Notes: generated by a model not told the origin, from the sequence alone. A stretch of 64,000 nt of DNA from Rhodobacteraceae bacterium WFHF2C18 (GCA_002166865.1 NHTQ01000003.1:357093-421092), one strand, 5' to 3'; numbered from the stretch's first letter, positions 53,664-63,126 are shown. Program-made: numbers and translations.

Positions 53664-56599
53664 CACCTGACCTCGGTCTTTCGGGGCGGATCCGTGATGT
53701 CCCATTCGCCGAAGCGGGCCAGATCGTCATAGTCGCCGCGTTCGCGTGTGCTGTGCATCGCGCGGCGGGCGGGATATCCGCGGCCGGGTTCCTGATAGGC
53801 CGCGATGAGGGCCTCGAGATCCGCCCAGACCTTGGCGGGCGGTTCTTCGGACAGGGGGGCCGACACTTCCGGTGCCCCGGGTCCAAGGCCGAGGAAGGTG
53901 GCGCTGGCGACAGGAAGTGCACCGATCTCGCCGAAGCCGCCTTGCTCCGCGATCGCAGCTTCGAGCAGGAGCTGTTTGTCGAAGAAGCGCTGTTCCTTCT
54001 GCGAGGGGGGTGCGCCGGTCTTGTAGTCATAGAGGTGCAGGGCACCCGCGGTATCCACGTCGATCCGGTCGGCGGTTGCGGAAAGGGCGAAGTCCAGCGC
54101 TTCGGCCCGACGCGTGCCCGAGACCTCGAAGCCGAGGGGCCTTGCCAACCGCTGGCGGGCGGTTTCGGCGGCGATAAACCGGTCCGCGACCCGATCCAAC
54201 CGGGCCTGCCACATCGCCCGTGCCTCGGCCCAGGGAACGTTTTCAGCCAGAACGGACTCGGCATGATCCATCAGGTGGTCGCGCGTCAGGCGCGCGGGAT
54301 CCGCTCTGGCGTCCTTGATGAACCCTTCCAGAACGCTGTGCAGCACGATGCCGCGCAGGAGCGCGTCCGGCACCTTCATCAGTGGATCGAGGGGCCGTAG
54401 GCGCAGGACATGACGGGCGTAGATCGCGTATGGATCGCGGATCAGCTTCTTGATCTCGGTGACCGACAGGCGGGTGGGGCGCGCTGTGACCGGCGGGCAG
54501 GGGGCGGGGCGTGCTTCCGGCGCCGTGGGCTCCGGCGCTTCGAGCGCTTCGGCGATGGTGAGCCAATGCGCGCCCCGCGCCCGCATGCCCTCCAGGGCCG
54601 CGGGGCCGCCCTGTTCCTGCAGGCCGCCCAGCAGGTTCTGAACGCGGTTCAGCCAGCGGGCGGGGACGGTCTGCGCATCATCGGACCGGATGGCGCGGGT
54701 CATCCAGATTTCGGGCGCAGTGACCGCCTGCTGGAAATCATGGGCGGAAAGGCCGATGCGCCGCTCGGGCAAGAGCAGGCCGACCCGGTTGCGCAGGGTG
54801 CGGTTGAGCCAGGGATCAGGTGCGGGCGGCTCGGGCCAGGTGCCTTCGTTGAGGCCGGCCAGGATCAGAAGGTCGGCGCCGTGAACGCGCGCCTCAAGTG
54901 TACCCCAGATAAGGATGCGCGGGTGGGGGACCTCGGGGTTGCGCACCTCGTGACGCGCGAGGACGGACTGGAACAGGCTGGCGTAGTCGGAGGCACCGAT
55001 GTGGCCGCCATGTCGGGCGCTGGCGCGCAGGTCTCCGACCACTTCGGCGGCTTTCCGGCCGGCCTCGGCCTGCCACAGCTGCCCCGCCCCGGGGCCATCA
55101 GCGCCCTGTGCGATCCGTTCCGCCAGAGATAGGTGCCTGGTCACGCGCGAGTCGAGCGGCGCCTCTGCCATCTCTTGTTTGCCCGTGAAACAGTCACGCA
55201 CCCAGGCCGCCCAGGCGGTTGTTGCGGGATCGTTCCTTTCGGCCGCCCAGGCGGCAAGATCGGCGGGCCGGGGATTCGGCGGGCCATTGCGCCGCAAATG
55301 GAGTTCCAGATCCCGAGTGCGCAGAAGATGCGGGCCCCGGCCCGCCCCGGAATGGGTCAGCGGATGCTTCAGCAGGGTCAAGAGCGCCTCGGCCGTCAGG
55401 GGCTGGGCGAACAGATCCGCCACGTGCCGCAGGAACCGACCCGGTGGCGAAAGCGGAAGCGGCACCCCGGCGCTGTCGTCGGGGATGATGCCCCACCGGT
55501 CAAGAGCGGCGGTGACCTGCCGGGTGATCGTGCGATCCGGCGTGATAAGGGCGGCGGTACGGCCTTCTTCGGCGGCGTGGCGCAGGCGCAAGGCGATGGC
55601 AAGGGCCTCGGCACGCAGTGACGGGGCCTCGACCAGCGTCACGTTTTCCGTTGCCTCCTTGATGGCGGTCAGTTTCGGCCCGTCTTCGAGCCATTGGTCG
55701 GTGACCGGCGCAGGCCGTAGCGCGAGCGAGATAAGCCGATTCCGTGCCGGGCTTGCGGGTGTGTCTCCCGACCAGCGCCGAATGTCCTCCGGGCCCAGCC
55801 CGAGCCGTCGCATCAGCGTGGAGAAGCGGAACTGCGGATGATCCTCGGACAGCATCGGATCCTCGAGGCTCCCCCAGACGTGATCGGGCATGTCGAAATC
55901 GAATCCAGGAAGGATGACCGCGCCCTGCGGAAGGTTTGCGACGGCGCGCATGAGCAACTGGGTCGCCCCGCGGGAACCGCTGGAGCCGGCCACGATGACC
56001 GGGTGCTCGGGCGGGTGGTCCTGCCAGAGGCTGGCGAGATGCTCGACAACCTGGCGCTGCCGGGTCTCGACGTCGGGCTGGGTGGTTCCGGTTTCGAAAT
56101 AGGGCCGCAGGATATCGAGGAATGCCTTGATCCTGTCCCAGTGGCCCGACTGGTCAGAGATATCGAGGGTGGCAAGCTCCTCGGGCGGCACACCCTCTCC
56201 GTGCATCTCGTCCATCAGCCCGGCGAGGCTGTCGGTGAGATCGAAGAGCGAACTGCGCGGGGCGAGATCCGGGGCGCGATCCAGCAGCCGGGCGACAAGG
56301 TGCACGAGTTCCAGGCGCCTTTGCAGGGGCGACACCGGATCGGGGATCGCAGCCAGATCCCAGTTTTCACCCAGATCCGTGATCAACTGGACGCGCGGAA
56401 GCAGGCGAGGGGGGCCGGCATCGAACAACGCGCGGATGCGCCGTGCCATGCGCCGTGTATTGACGATGAGCTGGACGCGCGCCAGCGCCTCCGGCGGGGC
56501 ACTGGCGAGCCGCGCGTCAAGCCCGGCGAGCAACGCCTTGGGGAAGTCCACACCCAGGGGCACACCGAAGACGCGGGGCCGGTCCGACGGGTCAAACAC
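53663..56599 (-). CDS. addB: Double-strand break repair protein AddB
   Basis: Second subunit of AddAB, 978 residues. The N-terminal part (VFGVPLGVDFPKALLAGLDARL, then VNTRRMARRIRALF) resembles an inactivated helicase domain. The C-terminal RecB-like nuclease shows TADRIDVDTAGALHLYDYKTGAPPS, with the metal-binding Asp-Lys pattern. The GTG at 56597-56599 is the best start, overlapping the end of the nucleotidyltransferase gene by 8 nt; the frame is open far upstream inside that gene. Confidence 0.93.
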   Translation of the reverse strand: MFDPSDRPRVFGVPLGVDFPKALLAGLDARLASAPPEALARVQLIVNTRRMARRIRALFDAGPPRLLPRVQLITDLGENWDLAAIPDPVSPLQRRLELVHLVARLLDRAPDLAPRSSLFDLTDSLAGLMDEMHGEGVPPEELATLDISDQSGHWDRIKAFLDILRPYFETGTTQPDVETRQRQVVEHLASLWQDHPPEHPVIVAGSSGSRGATQLLMRAVANLPQGAVILPGFDFDMPDHVWGSLEDPMLSEDHPQFRFSTLMRRLGLGPEDIRRWSGDTPASPARNRLISLALRPAPVTDQWLEDGPKLTAIKEATENVTLVEAPSLRAEALAIALRLRHAAEEGRTAALITPDRTITRQVTAALDRWGIIPDDSAGVPLPLSPPGRFLRHVADLFAQPLTAEALLTLLKHPLTHSGAGRGPHLLRTRDLELHLRRNGPPNPRPADLAAWAAERNDPATTAWAAWVRDCFTGKQEMAEAPLDSRVTRHLSLAERIAQGADGPGAGQLWQAEAGRKAAEVVGDLRASARHGGHIGASDYASLFQSVLARHEVRNPEVPHPRILIWGTLEARVHGADLLILAGLNEGTWPEPPAPDPWLNRTLRNRVGLLLPERRIGLSAHDFQQAVTAPEIWMTRAIRSDDAQTVPARWLNRVQNLLGGLQEQGGPAALEGMRARGAHWLTIAEALEAPEPTAPEARPAPCPPVTARPTRLSVTEIKKLIRDPYAIYARHVLRLRPLDPLMKVPDALLRGIVLHSVLEGFIKDARADPARLTRDHLMDHAESVLAENVPWAEARAMWQARLDRVADRFIAAETARQRLARPLGFEVSGTRRAEALDFALSATADRIDVDTAGALHLYDYKTGAPPSQKEQRFFDKQLLLEAAIAEQGGFGEIGALPVASATFLGLGPGAPEVSAPLSEEPPAKVWADLEALIAAYQEPGRGYPARRAMHSTRERGDYDDLARFGEWDITDPPRKTEVR

Positions 56600-57284
56600 G
56601 GTGCACCCCCAGCATCCTCTCGGCCTCGGCGATGCCGTCGGGCCGGCCCACGTCGCACCATTCGCCGGGATATTCGGCGGCGAAAAGGCTTCCGCGCGCC
56701 AGCATCCCGTCCCAGAGGCGGTTGAGCGAAAACGCGGTGTCCGCGATGTCGTGCAATCCTTCGGTCCGAAGGATCTGGAGCCCGGAATAGACGGCCCCGG
56801 GGCCGCGGGCGGCGGGCGCGCCGGGCTGGACCAGGAAATCGCCCGCGCCCCGGTGGCCATGCGCGCGCGCCGTCGGGATGCAGAGCAACAGGGCTTCCAT
56901 CCGGTCCGGCTGCCACAGCTCGGCGAGCAGATCCAGGGGGTTGGGCCCTTTCCAGACGGCATCGGTGTTCATGGTGAACACGGGCCCCTCGCCGAGAAGC
57001 GGCAGGGCCGCGCGCAGCCCGCCGCCGGTGTCCAGGATCTCGGGGTCTTCGTGGGAAATGCCCACCCCGGTGCCGGCCAAGTGGTGGATCAGCGGATCCG
57101 GGCGGTAATGGACGTTGGCGACGATGTGTTCGGGGCCGTGGGCGCGCACCACCTCCAGCGCATGATCGATGAGGGGGCGCCCGGCCACCTCGATCATCGG
57201 TTTCGGGCGGTCCGCCGTCAGCGGCCGCATCCGGGTGCCGAACCCGGCGGCAAAGAGCATCACGGAGCGGGGGCGGCTGCGCAT
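56592..57284 (-). CDS. murU: MurU-like nucleotidyltransferase
   Basis: A 230-residue sugar-phosphate nucleotidyltransferase with the signature MLFAAGFGTRMRPLTADRPKPMIEVAGRPLIDH and GGGLRAALPLLGEGPVFTMNTDAVW. Its partner upstream is an AmgK-like sugar kinase, overlapping by 25 nt. Together AmgK (anomeric kinase) and MurU (uridylyltransferase) convert recycled N-acetylmuramic acid to UDP-MurNAc in pseudomonads. The pathway assignment rests on this pairing. The start at 57284 (MRSRPRSVML) or 57260 (MLFAAG) is possible. Confidence 0.8.
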   Translation of the reverse strand: MRSRPRSVMLFAAGFGTRMRPLTADRPKPMIEVAGRPLIDHALEVVRAHGPEHIVANVHYRPDPLIHHLAGTGVGISHEDPEILDTGGGLRAALPLLGEGPVFTMNTDAVWKGPNPLDLLAELWQPDRMEALLLCIPTARAHGHRGAGDFLVQPGAPAARGPGAVYSGLQILRTEGLHDIADTAFSLNRLWDGMLARGSLFAAEYPGEWCDVGRPDGIAEAERMLGVHRV

Positions 57285-58273
57285 CTGGCCTGGATCGCTG
57301 TCAGCGTGCGTGGGGAGGGGGCAGGCAGGGCGGATTCGACAAGCCGACGCATGCGGGCCAGATCGGGATGGGCCAGGTCGCGCATGAGATAGCCCCACAC
57401 GCGGGGCATGAGGTGCAGGTACCGGGGCTTGCCGTCGCGCAGGCCGAGGCGCGCGAAAACACCGAGGATCCGCAAGTTCCGCTGCGCGCCAAGCGCGTGA
57501 TACGCGGCCTGGAATCCCGCTGCATCCAGGCCCGTGCGATCCAGGTAGCGCGCGATCATCGCCTGTTCGGTTTCGCGCGGCACGTCGCGGCGGGCATCCT
57601 GCAACAGCGAGACAAGATCGTAGGCGCGGTGGCCCTTCATGGCGTCCTGGAAATCCAGAAGGCCAACCCGCGCGATGCCCGCCCGGTCGGGAAGCCAGAG
57701 AAGGTTCTCAGCGTGGTAGTCCCGCTGCACGAGAACATCCAAAGGCGTGGCGAGGTGGGACAGATCGCTTGCTATCGCCTCGACGAAGGCGGCGCGCGTG
57801 GCCGCGTCGGCGCCCCCCGCGTACCAATCGAGGGCGAGGGCGGCCCGGTCCGCCATCACCTCGGGCCCGTAGGTTGCAAGGTCCGGGGGCGGGTCATGGC
57901 GGTGGAGGTCGGCCAGAAGTTCGGTCGCCGCAGTGTAGAGCTGGGCCTCTCGGTCCGGTCTGTCCTCCAGTACGCGGGCAAAGAGGGCATCGCCGAGATC
58001 CTCGAGCAGCAGAAGGCCCGTGCCGGCGTCGCGGGCCAGGATTGCCGGGGCCGACAGCCCAAGGCTGCGCAGGTGATCGGCGATGCGCAGGAAGGGCCGC
58101 ACGTCCTCCCCGCGTTCGGGCGGCGCGTCCATAAGGACCGCCGTTGACCCATCGGCCCTTGTCAGGCGCAGGTAGCGGCGGTTCGAGGCGTCGCCGGCCA
58201 AGGTCGCCCTGGCCGCGTCGGACCAATCGGTGTTCGCGAGGAACCGCTGGATCTGGCCGCCACGGTCAGGCAT
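57260..58273 (-). CDS. amgK: AmgK-like N-acetylmuramate/N-acetylglucosamine kinase
   Basis: A 337-residue phosphotransferase of the aminoglycoside-kinase superfamily. The catalytic loop is VQRDYHAENLLWLP, with the metal-binding DFQDA that follows (GLLDFQDAMKGHRAYDLVSLLQDARRDVP). It is coupled to a MurU-like gene downstream and tsaE upstream (8-nt overlap). In the AmgK-MurU pathway it phosphorylates MurNAc at C1 for peptidoglycan recycling. Assignment is by motif and context. Confidence 0.8.
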   Translation of the reverse strand: MPDRGGQIQRFLANTDWSDAARATLAGDASNRRYLRLTRADGSTAVLMDAPPERGEDVRPFLRIADHLRSLGLSAPAILARDAGTGLLLLEDLGDALFARVLEDRPDREAQLYTAATELLADLHRHDPPPDLATYGPEVMADRAALALDWYAGGADAATRAAFVEAIASDLSHLATPLDVLVQRDYHAENLLWLPDRAGIARVGLLDFQDAMKGHRAYDLVSLLQDARRDVPRETEQAMIARYLDRTGLDAAGFQAAYHALGAQRNLRILGVFARLGLRDGKPRYLHLMPRVWGYLMRDLAHPDLARMRRLVESALPAPSPRTLTAIQARCAAAPAP

Positions 58274-58742
58274 GCGTCACCTCCGCGATGCGCCGATCCC
58301 AGCCGGGATCGACCCAGGAAAAGGTGAGCAGCCGGGCCTCCGGGGCCGGGGTAGTCTGGAAATCGATGACCAGGGCGGAATTCGGGGCGTCGGGGCCAAG
58401 CCGTTCGGGCCATTCCACAAGGCAGATGGCCTGGGTGAAGGCCTCGGAAAGCCCCAGTTCGAAAAGCTCGCCCGGATCCCCGAGGCGGTAGAGATCGGCA
58501 TGCACGATCTCGCCGGTGCGCCCCGCGTAGGTCTGTATGAGCGTATAGGTGGGCGAAGGCACGTCCTCGGGGCGGTCCTGCAAGTTCTGGATCAGGCAGC
58601 GGGCAAAATGCGTCTTGCCCGCGCCAAGATCGCCGCGCAGCAGTATCACGTCGCCGGGGCCCAGGCTTGGAGCGAGCCGTCGGGCGATATGGCAGGTTTC
58701 TTCGGGGTTGGCGGCTTGGACGCGGGCCTGACGGTCGGACAT
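58266..58742 (-). CDS. tsaE: tRNA t6A biosynthesis ATPase TsaE
   Basis: Small ATPase needed with TsaB, TsaC and TsaD to form threonylcarbamoyladenosine in ANN-decoding tRNAs. The 158-residue protein has Walker A GDLGAGKTHFARCLI (37-51), the SPTYTLIQTY switch segment and HADLYRLGDPGELFELGL. The other Tsa genes are not in the window. It overlaps the AmgK-like gene by 8 nt and follows the PAS gene by 40 nt. Confidence 0.94.
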   Translation of the reverse strand: MSDRQARVQAANPEETCHIARRLAPSLGPGDVILLRGDLGAGKTHFARCLIQNLQDRPEDVPSPTYTLIQTYAGRTGEIVHADLYRLGDPGELFELGLSEAFTQAICLVEWPERLGPDAPNSALVIDFQTTPAPEARLLTFSWVDPGWDRRIAEVTHA

Positions 58743-58782
58743 GGGGCGAGATTACACGTGCCGCCCCGCGCTGCAACAGGGT

Positions 58783-60291
58783 TCACGCGCCAAGCGCCGC
58801 GTTCTCGGGAACCGGCGTTTCGGCGCGATCGAGTGTCAGCATGAGCGCCCCGTCCGGAAGCGGCGCCAGGCGGCAGCCGATCTTCTGCCCTTTGTCATCC
58901 GTGACCCGGCGCTTGAGCGGCGCGCTGGGCCTCGCGCCCTTGATCCTTGCCTCTATCTCTCGCCAGGCCGAGGGATTCGGGAAAACCCTATTGCAAACCG
59001 TCATCAGGTCGGTCGCCGTCATGTCGGCGAAACTGGATTCGGGGTCGACGCCCAGCATCCTGCGGCAAGCGGCATTGCACAGCGTCACGACCCGGTCGCG
59101 GCCGATCACCGCCACGGCGGCGGGCATCCCGTCAAGCGCCGCCTGCCGCAGGTCCAGTTGCGCGCGAAAGCGCCTGCGCAAGGAGACCTCGTCCGAGATA
59201 TCCTCGAACAGGAACGCGACGGCGTTGTCGGGATGTGGGCGACCGGTCACGCGGTAGGTCAGGCCGGTGGCCAGGGTCCATGTCTCGACATACAGTCCGC
59301 CGGCGGCCGTGTCGGTCATGTTCTCAATCTGTTTGCGCCAATCCCCGTAATCCTTGGGTTCCGGCATCACCCGGCGGTCGCGGAGCCGGTCGAAGAACTC
59401 CATGAGCGAGGGCTGCCCGCTCAGAAGCTCGGCGGGCAGGCCCGTGAGATCGACAAGGGCCGGGTTGAACAGGGCGAGCTGGCGGTTGCTGTCGAAAACG
59501 GCAAGGCCGGTCGTGAGGTTGGCGAAGGTCTTGGCGAGGGTTTGGAGGAGCTCTTTCCGCGCGGTTTCGGCCCGGACCAGTGACGTGACATCGGTCGCGT
59601 GATGGAGATACCGGTCACCGTCGATCTGCGTGGTCACGTCGAACCAGCGTGCGCGGTCCTCGCTGCATCCACGGGGCGAGATTCGGCGTGGGGTATCGAC
59701 AGCGGGCGTTCCGTCGAAAAGTTCCTGTTGCGCGGGATCCGGAAGCGCCCGGCCGGCAGCGTTGGCCCAAAGCAGGGTTCCCGACCCGTCGGTAAGGCCG
59801 ATTGGTCCCGGCGCATGTTCGGCGGCGGCAAGGCGCGCCGTCTGGATGTGCGAGAGCGTCAGCGCCGCGTGCCGCTCCGCCACCCCGGTTGCCGCGGGAT
59901 CGTGCAGGGTCACGCGCAAGACGTCGCCTTGCCGCCGAAGGATCAGAACGGCCCGGTCGGCCGGGTCCACGGCGGCGAGGCGCGCATCCCCCGTCAGGTC
60001 GCCAGGAGTATCCGGGATCCCCGCGAAGCGCCCACCCAGCCACGCCTTCAGGCCGGCCCAATCGCTGATCGGGTCAGTCCGGTCGGGTAGGGTTGCCGGC
60101 AAGTCAAGATCGTCGTCGGCCAGCTCCGTGCCGTGGAACAGGAAGGTGATGCTCTCATCGGTTCCCCGCGCCTCGGCCGACATTGACGGCGCGGTCGCCG
60201 TCAGCCAGCCCGCAAGCCAGACCACCGCCAGGGACACCAGGCCGGACAAGATGGCCAGCCCCACCCAGGACCAGGGTGAAATCGCGATCAT
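58783..60291 (-). CDS. Membrane-anchored PAS-domain protein without kinase domain (DivL-like)
   Basis: A 502-residue sensor-like protein. An N-terminal hydrophobic helix (WVGLAILSGLVSLAVVWLAGWL) is followed by two or three PAS units: about 160-225, 250-335 (FANLTTGLAVFDSNRQLALFNPALVDLTGLPAE) and 370-480 (ALDGMPAAVAVIGRDRVVTLCNAACRRMLGVD). It ends soon after the last PAS, with no histidine box and no ATPase domain. Position beside regB and the PAS-only form match the Rhodobacter DivL homologue, which modulates the CckA-CtrA phosphorelay; this is an inference. It heads the PAS-tsaE-amgK-murU-addB-addA run. Confidence 0.75.
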   Translation of the reverse strand: MIAISPWSWVGLAILSGLVSLAVVWLAGWLTATAPSMSAEARGTDESITFLFHGTELADDDLDLPATLPDRTDPISDWAGLKAWLGGRFAGIPDTPGDLTGDARLAAVDPADRAVLILRRQGDVLRVTLHDPAATGVAERHAALTLSHIQTARLAAAEHAPGPIGLTDGSGTLLWANAAGRALPDPAQQELFDGTPAVDTPRRISPRGCSEDRARWFDVTTQIDGDRYLHHATDVTSLVRAETARKELLQTLAKTFANLTTGLAVFDSNRQLALFNPALVDLTGLPAELLSGQPSLMEFFDRLRDRRVMPEPKDYGDWRKQIENMTDTAAGGLYVETWTLATGLTYRVTGRPHPDNAVAFLFEDISDEVSLRRRFRAQLDLRQAALDGMPAAVAVIGRDRVVTLCNAACRRMLGVDPESSFADMTATDLMTVCNRVFPNPSAWREIEARIKGARPSAPLKRRVTDDKGQKIGCRLAPLPDGALMLTLDRAETPVPENAALGA

Positions 60292-60369
60292 GCTGTGTTA
60301 CCTCCCGCCTTTGAAAGTCGGCGTCAGGTTGGGTGGATTATGGTTAAGGCCCAGTTAATCCTCGGCGAC

Positions 60370-61764
60370 TCAGGAGCGGATCGGTTCATTCTCACCCAGC
60401 GGCGCGCGCGTTTCGCCGCTGGAAATCTCGAGCGCGGTGCGCGGCCAGACGACCTCGACCACGGCACCCGTTCGCGCGGAATGGCTGGCCCGTTTCCGGA
60501 AGGATTCGGTGCCATTGGCGAATGTCAGGTCGGCGCCCGTGCGCTCCAGCAGTGTCTTGGCGATGAAAAGGCCCAGTCCCATGCCCTCGTATTCCGGGCG
60601 CCGCGGATCATTGGGCGGCCCGCGCCGGCGCATGAAAGGGTCCCCAATCCGGCCCAGGAGGGACGGGGGATAACCGCGTCCGTCATCCATGATCCGTATC
60701 GTGATGGACTCGTCTGACCAGCGCGATTCCACCCAGACGTTGCTGCGGGCGAAATCCACCCCGTTCTGGATGAGGTTTCGCAGGCCGTGGATCACCTCGG
60801 GGCGACGATGGATGGTGGGCTGTGGCGCGTCCGAGCCCCGGCTGGGCTTGTGATCGAAGTGAATGGTCTTGCCGCGCTCGACATGCGGGTCGGCAGCCTC
60901 CTCGACCACGGTGGTCAGCGGCGCGTGGCGCAGGTGCAGATCGTCCTTTCCGGCCCTTCCCATCGAGCGCAGGATGTCGCGGCAACGATCGGCCTGGTCG
61001 CCGATCAGTCGGGCATCTTCCTGAAGGTCGGGGCGGTCCGACAGATCCTCGGCCAGTTCCGAACTGGTCAGCTTGATGGTGGCCAGGGGTGTGCCCAGTT
61101 CGTGCGCCGCCGCCGCGACCACGCCGCCCAGATCGGTCAGCTTCTGTTCCCTTGCGAGCGCCATCTGTGTGGCTTGCAGCGCGTTGGACATCGCGCTCAT
61201 CTCCGACACGATCCAGCGGGAATAGACCCCGAGGAAGACCACCGCGATGACGATGGCGACCCAGTTCCCGAACAGGAAGATGTCCGGCATCCGCAGGATG
61301 AAGCCCATGTCGCTGCGCAAGGGCAGGTGAAATTCGATCAGGATCGATGTGATGAGGATCGCCACCAACCCCAGGAAAGTCGTTGACCGCGCGGACAGGG
61401 CCGAGGCCGACACGGTCACGGGCCCCACGACAAGAATGGAAAAGGGATTGTTCAGCCCGCCGGTCAGGTAGAGCATCAGGCCCAGCTGGATCATGTCGAA
61501 CAGCACGAACAGAAGGGTTTCGAGTTCCGACAGGCGCTTCGTCTCGGGATAGACGAAGGACGCGATCAGGTTGCTGATCGCGGCGATGCCGACCACGAGG
61601 TAGCACAAGCCGAGTTCGAGGTTCAGATCGTAAAGGCGTTCGGCCACGATAAGGGCCGCCACCTGTCCCGCGATGGCCCACCAGCGCAACAGGATAAGGG
61701 TCCGCAGGCGGATCCAGTTGCCGCGGCTGCGCGAATGCAGGATGTCGGGGCCGGGGTCTGCCAT
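60370..61764 (-). CDS. regB: Redox-sensing histidine kinase RegB/PrrB
   Basis: Membrane sensor kinase of the RegBA system that reports electron-transport and quinone state. The 464-residue protein has six hydrophobic helices (about 25-185), the ubiquinone-interaction motif GGLNNPF (102-108), the phosphorylation box AAAAHELGTPLATIK with His221, the redox cysteine Cys261 in DQADRCRDILRS, and an ATPase domain with NLIQNGVDFA, DDGRGYP and GMGLGLFIAKTLLERTGA. ATG 61762-61764 is chosen over a TTG 24 nt upstream. It is divergent from senC. Confidence 0.96.
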   Translation of the reverse strand: MADPGPDILHSRSRGNWIRLRTLILLRWWAIAGQVAALIVAERLYDLNLELGLCYLVVGIAAISNLIASFVYPETKRLSELETLLFVLFDMIQLGLMLYLTGGLNNPFSILVVGPVTVSASALSARSTTFLGLVAILITSILIEFHLPLRSDMGFILRMPDIFLFGNWVAIVIAVVFLGVYSRWIVSEMSAMSNALQATQMALAREQKLTDLGGVVAAAAHELGTPLATIKLTSSELAEDLSDRPDLQEDARLIGDQADRCRDILRSMGRAGKDDLHLRHAPLTTVVEEAADPHVERGKTIHFDHKPSRGSDAPQPTIHRRPEVIHGLRNLIQNGVDFARSNVWVESRWSDESITIRIMDDGRGYPPSLLGRIGDPFMRRRGPPNDPRRPEYEGMGLGLFIAKTLLERTGADLTFANGTESFRKRASHSARTGAVVEVVWPRTALEISSGETRAPLGENEPIRS

Positions 61765-61854
61765 CTGCGCCGTCACGTCCCGTTGCAAGTGTGGCGTTCG
61801 ATGTTAGATGTGACACAGGTTTCGGGCGATGCCCAGCAGAACGAGGATCCGGGA

Positions 61855-62481
61855 ATGACGCGAATGCTTGCGATTGCGGGGGCCGCGGCGGTGGCGGCGC
61901 TGTTGGGTGGGCTCTACTACGCCATGCAGCCGGCGGGAGAGGATCGTTTCGCCCAGTGCCGCAGCGGCCAGGTCGCCGGTGGCACATCCCAGATCGGGGG
62001 GCCGTTCACGCTGGTCAGCGAAACCGGGGAAACGGTGACCAGCGAAGAGGTGATCGACAAGCCGTCGCTCATCTACTTCGGCTACACCTTCTGCCCGGAT
62101 GTCTGCCCTCTTGACAGTGTGCGCAACGCGCAGGCCGTGGACATCCTGCAGGAGCGCGGCAGGACGGTGAAGCCGGTCTTCATCTCCATTGATCCTGAAC
62201 GCGACACGCCCGAGGTGATGGCCGATTTCACCGATAACCTGCATCCACGCATGCTGGGCCTGACGGGCAGCCCCGAGCAGGTCAAGCAGGCCAGCCAGGC
62301 CTACCGCACCTATTATCAGAAGCGTCCGCCGGCGGAGGGCGAGGAGGACTATTACCTCGTCGATCATTCCACCTTCACTTACCTGACGCTGCCGGAGCAT
62401 GGATTCGTCGAGTACTTCCGGCGCGACATCGGCCCCGAGGAGCTGGCCGGCAGGGTGCAGTGCTTTCTGGAAGCCCGCTGA
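61855..62481 (+). CDS. senC: SCO1/SenC copper chaperone
   Basis: Copper-binding thioredoxin-fold protein for cytochrome c oxidase CuA assembly and redox signalling. The 208-residue product has an N-terminal membrane anchor (MLAIAGAAAVAALLGGLYYA), the copper site FCPDVCP (Cys80, Cys84) and His171 in LVDHSTFTYL. It lies upstream of regA and divergent from regB, the arrangement known in Rhodobacter. Confidence 0.95.
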   Translation: MTRMLAIAGAAAVAALLGGLYYAMQPAGEDRFAQCRSGQVAGGTSQIGGPFTLVSETGETVTSEEVIDKPSLIYFGYTFCPDVCPLDSVRNAQAVDILQERGRTVKPVFISIDPERDTPEVMADFTDNLHPRMLGLTGSPEQVKQASQAYRTYYQKRPPAEGEEDYYLVDHSTFTYLTLPEHGFVEYFRRDIGPEELAGRVQCFLEAR

Positions 62482-62498
62482 GATGCAGCCGCGTTCGT

Positions 62499-62527
62499 TT
62501 GACGCAACCTGCCCGGCAAGCTAATGT
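62499..62527 (+). promoter_or_regulatory. Candidate sigma-70 promoter of regA
   Basis: TTGACG (62499-62504), 17-nt spacer, TAATGT (62522-62527). It lies in the 84-nt senC-regA gap, so regA could be expressed independently of senC. The predicted transcript start is about 30 nt before the regA ATG. It is the best -35/-10 pair noticed in the window. Confidence 0.55.
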
Positions 62528-62565
62528 TTCCGTCCACGAATGTGTGCAAACGGGAGGCCGGCCGC

Positions 62566-63117
62566 ATGAGCGAGGACCTGCGGGAAATCGGCGAGGACAA
62601 GTCGCTGCTGCTTGTCGACGATGACGAGGCCTTCCGCCGTCGTCTGGCCAAGGCGATGGAAAAGCGGGGTTTCGAGGTGGAAACCGCCGAGTCGGTCGCC
62701 GGCGGCACCGCCATCGCCACGGCGCGGCCCCCCGCGTATGCCGTGATCGACCTGCGTCTCGAGGATGGCAACGGGCTGGATGTGGTCGAGGTGCTGCGCG
62801 AAAAACGGCCCGACAGCCGGATTGTCGTTCTCACCGGCTACGGCGCGATCGCAACCGCCGTCGCCGCCGTCAAGATCGGGGCGACCGATTACCTTTCCAA
62901 GCCTGCCGATGCCACCGACATCACCCATGCGTTGCTGGCCACCAGTGACGAGATGCCGCCGCCGCCCGAGAACCCGATGTCGGCCGACCGGGTCCGCTGG
63001 GAGCACATCCAGCGGGTCTACGAGCTTTGCGATCGCAATGTCTCGGAAACGGCCCGCCGGCTGAACATGCATCGCCGCACGCTGCAGCGCATTCTGGCCA
63101 AACGCTCCCCGCGTTAA
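62566..63117 (+). CDS. regA: Redox response regulator RegA/PrrA
   Basis: Global regulator of photosynthesis, nitrogen and carbon fixation and respiration genes in this group. The 183-residue protein has a receiver domain with LLVDDDEAFRRRL and phosphorylation site Asp62 (AVIDLRLEDGNGLDVV), Lys in YLSKPADATD, a Pro-rich hinge MPPPPENPM, and a Fis-type helix-turn-helix NVSETARRLNMHRRTLQRILAKRSPR. The ATG at 62566 is the family start. hvrA, its usual downstream neighbour in Rhodobacter, is absent. Confidence 0.96.
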   Translation: MSEDLREIGEDKSLLLVDDDEAFRRRLAKAMEKRGFEVETAESVAGGTAIATARPPAYAVIDLRLEDGNGLDVVEVLREKRPDSRIVVLTGYGAIATAVAAVKIGATDYLSKPADATDITHALLATSDEMPPPPENPMSADRVRWEHIQRVYELCDRNVSETARRLNMHRRTLQRILAKRSPR

Positions 63118-63126
63118 CGCGGAGGC

